From Chara braunii (Eukaryota > Streptophyta > Charophyceae > Charales > Characeae): 27,996 bases of DNA. Shown here piece after piece: positions 8,341 to 17,324 of the stretch. The first letter of the stretch is position 1; every line of letters starts with the position of its first letter. The position numbers were made by a program, and so were the translations under genes. The stretch lies in assembly GCA_003427395.1 (NCBI GenBank), contig BFEA01000219.1:125500-153495 (forward strand). Direction: 5' to 3'. Under the pieces are notes generated by a model. That model searched no databases. It saw only the letters and a list, made by a program, of their open reading frames with translations, and was not told the DNA's origin.

Positions 8341-8388
8341 CCCTCCTGAAGAGATCTGTTACACGCGCAGATCGAAACGCGTCGAGGG
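8341..8388 (+). ncRNA. Hammerhead ribozyme (type I, minimal stem III)
   Basis: All core elements are present in order. Stem I 5' strand CCCTC (8341-8345) is followed by CTGAAGA (8346-8352, consensus CUGANGA). Stem II is GATCTG (8353-8358) pairing perfectly with CAGATC (8368-8373) around a 9-nt loop. Then come GAAA plus C (8374-8378), a two-base loop, and GTC (8381-8383). The stem I 3' strand GAGGG (8384-8388) pairs perfectly with 8341-8345. Self-cleavage is predicted after C8383. Short stem III hammerheads of this layout are known from Penelope-like elements and retrozymes. A weaker outer helix may form between 8326-8330 (ACGAT) and 8391-8396 (ATGCGT). Confidence 0.88.
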
Positions 8389-8564
8389 GTATGCGTGGTT
8401 TTTTGTAAAATGGTGTTAGGTTTGGCACTGTATGCTAGCCCTCCACTGAGCTGGTTTTTGACCTGTTCGTTATTATCTGCCCTTGCTTGCTTGATTCTTC
8501 TTCTTCTTCTTCTGTCCTCCAATTGTCCTCCATCCTCCACCGCTCAGTCTTCCACTTCCATCTG

Positions 8565-8567
<3 letters not shown>

Positions 8568-8647
<80 letters not shown>
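8568..8647 (+). repeat. (GA)n microsatellite, about 40 units
   Basis: An uninterrupted GA dinucleotide run of about 80 bp. The long open frames across it are artefacts of the repeat. Confidence 0.97.
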
Positions 8648-8651
<4 letters not shown>

Positions 8652-8963
8652 AGATCTGAACTTGGGGACACTCGGGCCACTGCCCTGCTCTGGCATTTCA
8701 GGCAAAGACCTACTTTTGGACATTGTATTGAGACTTGGACTTCGGGGACATTCGGGATTGCCGTTGGGGACCTGGTCTCTCGCCCCTCTCTTCCCCCTCG
8801 TCTCCCTCTTCCTCCTACTTCGTCCGAGAATGATCAGGGGACAGTGCCTGTTCCTTGTATGCTGTGCTGCCCCCTTTCACTGTGTGATGCATGTATGAGT
8901 GTGCATTGTCCATTCTGATATTGCTGTGTCAGATGTATGTTCAGTCTTCTGCTGCGTTTATAT

Positions 8964-8967
8964 AGTC
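8964..8967. repeat. Target-site duplication, left copy (AGTC)
   Basis: AGTC directly precedes the left LTR and recurs at 18177-18180 directly after the right LTR. Four bases are certain; a fifth would be mismatched. Confidence 0.7.
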
Positions 8968-9841
8968 TGCAATCAGACTCGACTCTTTGACACTTTTCCT
9001 GCACGTGAACAGTAGCACGACAAACTGGCGACATGCGCCCACACAGTACACAGAGATATGGCTTCCAGGTACGTTCGCTTCCTCTGGCTATGGCGACTGA
9101 GCGCCCAACATCCACTGTTCACACACTGGATCACCCTGGATATCCCATACACGACACTCTGTACACGCACACAACACACACACACACCACTACAGCTATG
9201 GCAGCGCTAGCTGCCACTACCCTATCACTATACTACACTTCTCTGCCCACTTCGACTTCGGGCACACTGCAGACCTCCTCGCACAAGACGCTGAGGCAGC
9301 GCTTCCGCATGGCTTCCGCAGGAATGAACGAATGGCTGTGCGCAGCCTCTTGATTTATACTTCTGTGCCTCGTTGGTCTGCCCTGTTTCCCTGGCCCACG
9401 ATGTGCACAGTCCCAGACGGTACTTGCTTGACTGGACCGGACTGGCTGGACTGGGACTGCTGACTCTGCGTGGTGGACTTCCACCACTTACCCACTGGCC
9501 TCTACCCAAACTGGGGCTGACTCCGAAAGGCCACTTCTAGAACTATCTGTTTGGCCTTTCGGTACTGTAGCAGCTACGACTCTACCCTTTCAGGTAAGTA
9601 GCAGCTACGACTTTGACCCTTCAGACAGTCTACAGCTACAACCTCTGGACTGTCTAGACTCCTACCCGACAGATCTACAGTTCGAATCCCCTGTACCATG
9701 TAACCTACGAGATCCTACCGACCACTGGCGGTCCTACAGGTCACAGGTTCAAATCTACGGGTTGACACAGGTAAGTTGGGGAACTAGGGATCGAGCCCTG
9801 GGATCTGCCTCAGCTACCACGAATTGGTGAATACCGTTTCA
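8968..9841 (-). repeat. 3' LTR of chromovirus E2
   Basis: 874 bp, starting TGCAATCAGACTCG and ending GTTTCA on the plus strand; homologous over its full length to 17325-18176. In the element's sense it starts TGAAAC just after the polypurine tract. A sense-strand TATAAAT box lies at 9353-9359. Confidence 0.95.
9353..9359 (-). promoter_or_regulatory. LTR TATA box (3' LTR)
   Basis: The minus strand reads TATAAAT inside the LTR, conserved in the partner LTR at 17685-17691. This is the likely core promoter; the sequence upstream in the element's sense (9360-9841) would be U3. Confidence 0.55.
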
Positions 9842-9849
9842 CTCCCACC
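9842..9849 (-). other. Polypurine tract of E2
   Basis: The minus strand reads GGTGGGAG directly before the first base of the 3' LTR (TGAAAC). Position and purine content fit the plus-strand priming site. Confidence 0.65.
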
Positions 9850-9879
9850 GGCCTAAATTCGAGGTCCTCCGAGAAAATT

Positions 9880-12800
9880 TCAGTCCAAGGCAGGACCTTT
9901 ACCTTTCTGTTGCCTCTCGTAGGCCCGGACTATATCAGGAGCTGTCTCTAGAAGTTCAGATCTCGTAAACCAGCGGTCGTCTTCCGGCTCTTGATAACTA
10001 AAATGAACCTTGAACTGTTTCTGTGGATGACCTCTACCTCCAGTCCTGAATACATCTTCAGCCACTATGCCATCGATGTCATACCTTCCATCCATATCTG
10101 GTGGGATCATAGACCTACGGGTTGGAAACTGATCATTTGTTTGACAAGGTAACAACTTGGATGCATGGAAAACTGGGTAAGTGTGGAGGTGTGCTGGGAT
10201 TTCTAGGGTATAGGGCGGTCCATCTTCGCCGCCCTTGACTTCCAGAACCGGCCACGGGCCTCTATACGTAGGCAGTAACTTCTGCGAAATATTCACTTCA
10301 GGCGCAAACTCTTTAGACTGGACCCAGACTAAGTCGCCTACTTGAAACTGTGAAGGGCGACGGTGCTTGTTCGCCTGTTCAATCATGAGGTGCTGGGCCT
10401 TCCTGAGATTATCAACAACAGTTGCTATCTCTTTCTGAATCGCAAACCCCCTTGTACCGGGCGGTAGCCTATGAATCTGATCCCGGTTAAGCCCTTCAAA
10501 TGGTCTTCGTGGTCTAAAGGACTTATGGAGCTCGTTGGGAGTGCGGCAGGTTGACAGGTGCAGGCTGTTGTTGTATGCGCTGGCTATGGGCAGCATCTCA
10601 TCCCAATTGACTTGATCAGGTCTAATGTACATGCGCAGGACTTGCTGCAGGATCTTGTTCATCTGTTCGGTCTGACCGTTCATCTCCGGATGACGGCCAG
10701 ATGACATCAACAACTTGGATCCGTAGACTCGCATCAATTCCTGCCAGTTTAGACTTGTGAACCGGGTATCTCTATCGCTAACTATAGACAGCGGGACCCC
10801 GTGTTCACTGACCCAGTGATCAAAGAACTTCTGAATTACTAACTCGGTTCTGGCTTATGACGGCAAGGGAACAAAAATAGCATACTTACAAAATCTGTCT
10901 ACCACGACCATAACTTGGCTCTTGCCATGTCTACTTTTAACGCCGGTGTCCATGAAGTCAATGGACACTATCTCCCGACTGATCAGGGATAGGTAAAGGT
11001 CTGAGAAGGCCTAGAGGGGCACGCGTAGTGGACTTATTTCGCTGGCAGACTTTGCAACTGCGAACATACTCTATGCAGTCATTTTTCATTCCTGGTCAGG
11101 TGTACGCGTGCATCAGGTTGGCTAAAGTCTTCTGCCAACCAAAGTGTCCTTCGGTGTCGTGACATTCCCCCAAGATCAGACTCCGAATCTCTTCACTGTT
11201 GGGGACGCACAAACGGTCTACCACGTTAGTCTTCTCAAACAACAACCCATCAGTAGTGCAGTAATATGGCTCGGACTCTGGGGCTTCCTTAACTCTCTTA
11301 AGGAGCTCATTATAGATGGGGTCCTGCGCGTACGCCTCTTTAACTTTTTGTTGTAGGTCTGACCCTATATCTAGATAATAGACTATGGCCCCAAAGTAAT
11401 CAGCTCTCCTACTCAGAGCGTCTGCAACTACGTTATACTTACCTTTGACCGGCTTGAGCTCAAAGTCGTATTGATCTATTTTTGTGGCCCACCTAGTAAG
11501 CTTAGGTGTCATCTTGGCCTGCGTCTTTAACCATCGCAAGGTCTCGTGGTCAGTATAGACTTTGAAGTGCCTCCCAAGCAAGTAATGCTTCCAGTGTTCT
11601 AATGCTTGCCTGAGAGCGTAGAGTTCCCTCTCTTAGGTAGATGTCGCAACCTTCTCTGAAGGCATCCTAGCGGACATGAACTCTACGGGTCTATAACCAG
11701 TGCCATCGTCTTGCTGCAACACAACACCTATGCCGTACTGACTAGCGTCCGTAGTGACGACAAAGGGCAAGGACGGATTGGCTACCTTAAGGACTGGGTA
11801 CTGTATCAATGCATGCTTTAACTTCTTTATGGCAGACGTGCAGTCCTTATCCCACTTCCAGATGGCCTCCTTCCTGAGCAGTCTGCGAAGGGGCGCAGTG
11901 ATAGTGGAGAAGTTCCTCACGAACTTCCTATAGTAGTTAGCTAAGCCCAAGAATGACCGCAACTCTGTTAGCGTACGCGGCGTGGGCCAATCTCTAATCG
12001 CTGCGATTTTTCCGTCTTCTGGCTTAACGCCGTCTCCGTCTAAGACGTGGCCTAGATATAAGACTTGGGTCTTCGCCCAATCGCACTTCTTTGCATTGAT
12101 CTTGAAGTTTGTTTCTCTCAACTTCTCCAAGACCTGCCTGAGATGACCCTGATGTTCTTGAAGGGCCTTGCTAAACACTAAGATGTCATCTAAGTAGACA
12201 ACAACAAATCTATCTAACCATGGCCTAAACAAATCGTTCATACAGCGCTAGAACGTCGCTGGCGCATTGGTTAGTCCAAAGGGCATCACTATGAACTCAT
12301 AGTGCCCATATCTAGTCCGGAAGGCTGTCTTATATTGATCATCATGATGCACCTCTATCTGATGATATCCGGACTTTAAATCTATCTTTGAGAAGTACTT
12401 CGCCCCCTGCACTCGATCCAAGAGATTGTCTATCCTAGGCAGTGGCTCAACATTCTTCACTGTAACAGTATTCAGGCCCCTATAGTCTATACACATCCTC
12501 AACTCTCCCTCCTTCTTGGGGACAAAGAAAACAGGCGCTCCAAATGGAGATGAATTGGGCCTAATCCAACCCTTCTCAAGGAGCTTGTCTAGTTGCTTAC
12601 GAAGCTCCTCTAACTCCCGCGGGGACATCATGTACACCGCACCCTTAGGAGTTCTACTGCCAGGCTCTATCTCAATGCGATGTTGGATGGGCCGCGGTAC
12701 TACTCCTATCGGCGGCTCAGCTAGATCTTTAAACTCCTCCAGCAGTTTGGCAATAGCAGGGTCTATAGGCTTCTCTTCCTTACGCTCAGTCACTGGCCTA

Positions 12801-13537
12801 ACATAGGCTACAAAGACCTGTTCTTCTAGGTGCTCCTTCTTCACGAATCTCGCGAATGCAAGTGCACTAAGGCAGCAATGTGCCAGGGGATTCTCTACTC
12901 CTGACACATGGAACAGGCGGGCAGTCTTAGCCTCGCCTGAAGGACTAGGGTGCTTACACTCGTGCTCTTTCAAATGGAGTGTGGCCCTGGCTGCCTCTCC
13001 CCAATCCATTCCCAGGACAATATCAAATGGGAGGCTGTCTTCTACGAGGAGAGTCAGAGAGTGGAGGACCTTCTCCACTTTCCCATCTTTCTCTAGGCGG
13101 AAATACGCTTGGACTCCCTCTACATACTCCTCTACAATCATTGTACGGTTGTCTGCGAGGATACTAACTATAGGGTCTGCTAGCTTTTTGACCTTAAGTC
13201 CCAGCTTCAACTTCTGCAACGCTTTTCTACTAATATAGTTGTGGGTAGCCCCTGAATCTACTAGGGCCCCTACTCTACCTCTAAAAATCTCTACATCTAC
13301 CAATATTAGTTGCCCCTTCTGTTCTTTCTTCATCTTGGCCCAGGTGGGCATCCTCTCCTTCAATTCTTCAGCCACGCCTGTGAGGGAGGTGTCTAAAGAG
13401 ACCCTGACACAAGCAGTCTCTGGACAGCTATCTAGACACCGGCCTGCAACCTCTGCCATAGGCACATGTGGTGTGGGAGTCTCCTGCCAGCTAGCGCTAT
13501 GTTCCCCACATGGCCTTGTGGTAGGGGCAGTTGCCAC
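9880..13537 (-). pseudogene. pol: pol of chromovirus E2: protease, RT, RNase H, integrase, chromodomain (broken)
   Basis: Domains in order on the minus strand are as follows. Retropepsin with [13 protein letters not shown] (about 13243-13260). RT with [32 protein letters not shown] and an intact active site YLDDIL (about 12195). RNase H with TTDAS, EREL and YTDHETL. Integrase with the CKVCQ zinc finger, then the Asp of SIDFMD, the Asp of SDRDTRF and the Glu of HPEMNGQTEQ. GPY/F motif KLLPTYRGPW, then a chromodomain-like end (YDIDGIV to ELLETAPDIVRAYE). No ATG precedes the protease, so pol was probably made as a gag-pol fusion by frameshifting. Breaks: TAG 12248-12250 (after NAPATF, where Gln is usual), TAA 11633-11635, TGA 11096-11098 (where Trp is usual), a frameshift near 10980, TAA 10855-10857. 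Confidence 0.92.
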
Positions 13538-13539
13538 CC

Positions 13540-15572
13540 CTACCGGCGGCTGCCTTTTGGCCCTTGAGCAGTCGTCCGGGTCTCTCTATACTTAGGACAG
13601 TATTTAATGATATGGCCCGGGTCACCGCAGAAAATGCACTAGCCCCGGTCCAGACGTTGTTGCCATAAGCTCTGGTCCAGACCCAAACTTTCCCAAGGCC
13701 TACCCTGAGGTAGCCCTGGGTGCCATCCACTTACCCTATAGGGAGACCTATTCCTAGGACGGTTTTGCGGGGGACCTTGACCCCTTCCTCCCGCTTGGCG
13801 GTTTCCTCCTTTGCCGCCAACCCCCTGATCGCCCTGAAACCGGCTCCCTGAGGCCCGGCCCCCTTGGCCTTGGCCTCGCCCTCCTCCTTGCAGCCTCCCT
13901 CCAGTCGCGACAGCAGCGTAAGTTCTCCCCGGACTCGCACCGCTGTCCTCGTCCTCTAACCCCCCATTCAATTTGTTCATAGGGGATCTCGTCGGCACTA
14001 CCTTCGTCTAAAGTCAGGACAAGACTATCCTTAGTCTTAACTTGCCCTGAGATCGTGCGACCCTTCCATTGCTTTCCTTTGTCGAGGTCTTTGTGCCAGA
14101 AGGTAGAGAGCGACACCGACTTCGCTTCGAAAGCCACCACTTCACGGCTAAGAGAATCATAAGTGGTGGCAGGGTCTCTTCGCGAAGAACTGCCCTCGAA
14201 AGGCTTCGGGCATAGCCCGATAGAAGAGGCCGACCAATTGGGCCTCCGTGACTCCATGGTCAGGGACAGCCACTAACTCATCCATCGTGCCCTTGAGTGC
14301 CCTGGCACTCTTCCATTTACGAGCATGGATGGTTTGGAGCTTATCTGAGGCCTTGACACTGCGAGCGACATCAGCGAATCGCTCGCGCAGCAATTTCATG
14401 AGGTCAACGAGGGGAGTGAACGATGAATAGGCCACCGCATCGTTGTTACAATTGGCCGCGCGGACTAGGGACCTTGCGAAACTGGCGACCTCGTCTCTAA
14501 GCGCATGAATCGCAATCAACACGTGCTGATCTGGGGAGACCTGTTGCAGATGCACATAGGTCTTGACGTTGGCCTCCCAGTTGTCAAAGTTCTCATCCCT
14601 TTTTCCATTGTAGGAATCAGGGAATTTGACTTTGACCGGCTCCCTACGAGGACGCGCTTCTTCCTCCTTGGGAGCTGCCACCTTGACGCCCTCGATGGCG
14701 CCCACGCAAAAGCACTCAGTCTTCTCGAGGCGGTGATTCACCTCGGCTCCTACAACACCTACCAGCTCGCGGGCAAAGTCCCGAGATCCCATTCGCATCG
14801 AACGCACAACTATATCCTGACTTCGACTAAACTTATATTGTCGTTCTTGCACTCTGGCTAAACGTTCAACACTCTGGGCAATGATCTCTACCTTTTGTTG
14901 GAGGTCTACCTGGGGGGTCAATCGTAGAGTCAGTTTTTGCACCTCCTCCAGATCCTTAAACGCTTCACTCGCCACGTCCACTCTTTTCTTCTTCTCCCTC
15001 ATCATGGCGAGTTTCCACTCCATCCTCGTTTCATCTTCCATCGCCTGCCGCTTCAGGACATCTGCTTCTGCTTCCCATTTTCTCATAGCGGCTTCCTGCT
15101 CATCCTTGGGGATGTACATAGTTACATCTTCCTCTTCGCCCAGGGATAAGTTAGCGACCCACTCTGAAATCCGTTTCTCCATCTCCTCATCTTTGCTGCC
15201 ACTGTGCTGCCCTCTCCTCCTTTGCAACGGCGGTTCATCTTCTTCTTCCTCTTCCACCTCCTTCAACTTCTCCTCTTCTTCCTTCTTCAACCTCTCTTTT
15301 TCTCTGGCCATCTCCTCCCCTATCTTTTTCAACTTTGTTGCCTGCTCCTCCTGCAGGGCCTTCTTCTTGGCTTCCTTCTTCTCCTTTCTCTCCTACAGGA
15401 TGGCGGCCATCTTCTCCTCCTCCTCCTTCGTGTAAGGTGTAGTGGAGGTGCCGCCCCGGGTGCCTACTCTACACGTGAGCGTGGGCCAGAATCCCAGGGG
15501 GAAGAGGAGACGCCAGAGGGTCCCCCACAAGGAAAACCCAACAAGTAACCCATACATCGGATAGTCATCCAT
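13540..15572 (-). pseudogene. gag: gag of chromovirus E2 (broken): coiled coil, capsid, zinc knuckle
   Basis: The most plausible start is the ATG at 15572; the first 36 or so residues are unusually hydrophobic (YGLLVGFSLWGTLWRLLF). Then comes a Glu/Lys coiled coil, a capsid domain (VKVKFPDSYNGKRDENFDNW, about 14640), a Gly/Arg/Gln-rich RNA-binding stretch and a CX2CX4HX4C knuckle (CIFCGDPGHIIKYC, 13597-13638). The frame ends at TAG 13540-13542, just before pol in another phase. Breaks: TAG at 15393-15395, a one-base frameshift near 14180 (after FFAKR), and TAG at 13639-13641 directly before the knuckle. Gag would assemble particles and package element RNA. Confidence 0.88.
13597..13638 (-). 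other. Gag zinc knuckle (CCHC) of E2
   Basis: CIFCGDPGHIIKYC matches CX2CX4HX4C with all ligands intact. It is cut from the upstream gag by the TAG at 13639-13641. Confidence 0.85.
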
Positions 15573-15890
15573 AGTGGTGTCAGGTGCACGACAAGGAGTC
15601 CCACTCCTCACCACTTAGACCTACCCAGACACTGACACACTGACTGACTCTCTAGGGACCACAGGGTGGAACCCTGTCAACTATGGTCACTACTTTAGAC
15701 CTACTCTAAGGCTGTCACTACTGAACCAACAACTGATCTGGAGGCATTTAAGGAGATCCCCCGTAAATCCTCAAGAATTTTTTAACGTCGCAGTCAGGAC
15801 GACGTGATCAGCGTGGTTCTGCCTGTGCTTTCAGCCCACAACTCAGCCTTTCCGGCCTACTGTGCCACACCGAGCAGCCCGCCGGTCTGT

Positions 15891-16143
15891 ACCGGTCCTT
15901 GGGAGGGTTCGTATCCCCCGGGACAGTCGAGTCGCCAGACACAGATCATCAGCCTTACTAGGTCCGGTAGGGGAGTGGTTCAAACAGGCCCTCAACACTT
16001 AAAGACTGCCTGGCGTGTCAGCCTTAGCTGCCGCTCAGGCCCACTGAGTCCTACCAACCGTTTCCAGCCGGTCAACACCGGTCCTTGGGAGGGTTAGGCC
16101 CCCCTGGAAAGTTGGATCAGCTACAGCATCAGCCCTACAAGGT
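15891..16143. repeat. Imperfect direct repeat in the E2 leader
   Basis: The 19-mer ACCGGTCCTTGGGAGGGTT occurs at 15891-15909 and 16077-16095. Weaker similarity continues for about 50 bp (CATCAGCC..TAC.AGGTC), ending near 15962 and 16143. Confidence 0.75.
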
Positions 16144-16343
16144 CAGACTAAGGTTTCGTCATCCAAGCACTATCCTTCATCCATAGAGTGCTACCACTTA
16201 GGACAGAAGAGACTCGATGCAGAAAGGAAAGACAGACAGACTCAGACTCAGCAAGTACCGTAGGGTGAGTGCACATCCACAGGGTGAGGGGGTAGGCTAG
16301 GGGCTTGGCGAGGCATTACCAACTCCAGCTTGGTCCAAGCCTT

Positions 16344-16464
16344 GGTCAACGGCCCCGGTCAACTCTTCGGTCAACGCTTGGTCAACGCTGCATTACCCCG
16401 GTCAACACCCGGGTCAACCTTCCGGTCAACGCCTGGTCAACCCTCCGGTCAACTTCCGGTCAAC
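16344..16464. repeat. GGTCAAC array, ten copies in about 120 bp
   Basis: The heptamer GGTCAAC occurs ten times with irregular 9-22 bp spacing, usually as CCGGTCAAC. An eleventh copy lies at 16070-16076. In the element's sense it reads GTTGACC, which contains TTGAC, the core of the W-box bound by plant WRKY proteins. It may be a regulatory enhancer or only a degenerate minisatellite. Confidence 0.85.
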
Positions 16465-16554
16465 CCTCACCTCGGCTATGGCTGCCGGCACCTTCACCCT
16501 CGCCACCCTTGTCTTCTCCTTCCTTCTCTTTCACCTTCCTTTCTTTCTTTCTCT

Positions 16555-16557
<3 letters not shown>

Positions 16558-16589
<32 letters not shown>
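16558..16589. repeat. Poly(T) run, 32 bases
   Basis: A homopolymer beside the assembly gap, within a pyrimidine-rich stretch starting near 16500. It reads as poly(A) on the minus strand. Confidence 0.95.
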
Positions 16590-16593
<4 letters not shown>

Positions 16594-16610
16594 CTGTCTT
16601 CTTCTCCGAT

Positions 16611-17084
16611 NNNNNNNNNNNNNNNNNNNNNNNNNNNNNNNNNNNNNNNNNNNNNNNNNNNNNNNNNNNNNNNNNNNNNNNNNNNNNNNNNNNNNNNNNN
16701 NNNNNNNNNNNNNNNNNNNNNNNNNNNNNNNNNNNNNNNNNNNNNNNNNNNNNNNNNNNNNNNNNNNNNNNNNNNNNNNNNNNNNNNNNNNNNNNNNNNN
16801 NNNNNNNNNNNNNNNNNNNNNNNNNNNNNNNNNNNNNNNNNNNNNNNNNNNNNNNNNNNNNNNNNNNNNNNNNNNNNNNNNNNNNNNNNNNNNNNNNNNN
16901 NNNNNNNNNNNNNNNNNNNNNNNNNNNNNNNNNNNNNNNNNNNNNNNNNNNNNNNNNNNNNNNNNNNNNNNNNNNNNNNNNNNNNNNNNNNNNNNNNNNN
17001 NNNNNNNNNNNNNNNNNNNNNNNNNNNNNNNNNNNNNNNNNNNNNNNNNNNNNNNNNNNNNNNNNNNNNNNNNNNNNNNNNNNN
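16611..17084. other. Assembly gap, 474 N
   Basis: All bases are N, between a pyrimidine/poly-T stretch and a TC microsatellite. The true length is unknown. Confidence 0.99.

Positions 17085-17160
<76 letters not shown>
17085..17160. repeat. (TC)n microsatellite
   Basis: An uninterrupted TC run of 76 bp starting at the gap edge; its real length may extend into the gap. Confidence 0.97.
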
Positions 17161-17163
<3 letters not shown>

Positions 17164-17311
17164 GTCTTCTCCTTCGTTGTGGTCTCGTCGCAGGTGCGCG
17201 GCGGCTCCTTCCTCCTCAGGTCCGCTATGGCGGACTTCTCCTTCCAGCGGCCACCTCAGCTATGGCGCATCAGCCCTGCACACGACGGCGCACATGGGAT
17301 AGCGGGAACCA

Positions 17312-17323
17312 GCTCCGATACCA
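17312..17323 (-). other. Primer-binding site of E2 (initiator-Met tRNA type)
   Basis: The minus strand reads TGGTATCGGAGC one base after the 5' LTR end, continuing TGG. It is one base from the plant initiator tRNA-Met complement and identical to the PBS of E1. Confidence 0.85.
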
Positions 17324-17324
17324 G

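Larger units (their letters stand above)
3858..8388 (+). mobile_element. Penelope-like element (PLE) with ORF1, GIY-YIG nuclease, RT and hammerhead ribozyme
   Basis: Four parts lie in one orientation: a zinc-knuckle/coiled-coil/SAP-like ORF1 (3858-4772), a GIY-YIG nuclease segment (4958-5305), a PLE-type RT (5373-7643), and a TATA box, hairpin and hammerhead ribozyme (8285-8388). GIY-YIG plus a telomerase-related RT plus a hammerhead in the terminal repeat is the known signature of PLEs. The nuclease placed before the RT matches the lineages with N-terminal EN described from green algae and invertebrates (Chlamys, Naiad). The 5' limit is uncertain, no second terminal repeat was found, and membership of ORF1 in the element is inferred from position and strand only. 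Coding parts carry disabling changes. Confidence 0.75.
8389..8967 (+). other. Noncoding sequence with GA microsatellite, left flank of the nested LTR element
   Basis: There is no convincing gene. Beyond the microsatellite, two related phrases (ACTTGGGGACACTCGGG near 8660, ACTTCGGGGACATTCGGG near 8738) form an imperfect direct repeat. This sequence continues on the other side of the LTR element at 18181 and may be the 5' region of the ORF1-like unit found there. Confidence 0.5.
15573..17311 (-). other. Long 5' leader of E2, with repeats and an assembly gap
   Basis: About 1.7 kb between PBS and gag ATG, without a convincing gene. It holds a 186-bp-spaced imperfect repeat (15891 and 16077), the GGTCAAC array, a poly-T run, 474 unknown bases and a TC microsatellite. 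Long open frames across the gap are artefacts of N bases and dinucleotides. Confidence 0.7.

Noticed and set aside
8395-8918. Open frames across the GA microsatellite (Arg-Glu or Ser-Leu repeats)
   Set aside because: Dinucleotide repeats have no stops in some frames; flanking residues resemble no protein.
9660-9810. B-box-like motifs (GTTCGAATCC, GGTTCAAATC, GGATCGAGCCC) in the LTR
   Set aside because: No matching A-box, no tRNA fold, no T-run terminator at proper distance; part of the LTR.
14881-15548. Plus-strand Ser/Phe/Leu-rich frames
   Set aside because: Mirror of the Glu/Lys-rich coiled coil of E2 gag on the minus strand.
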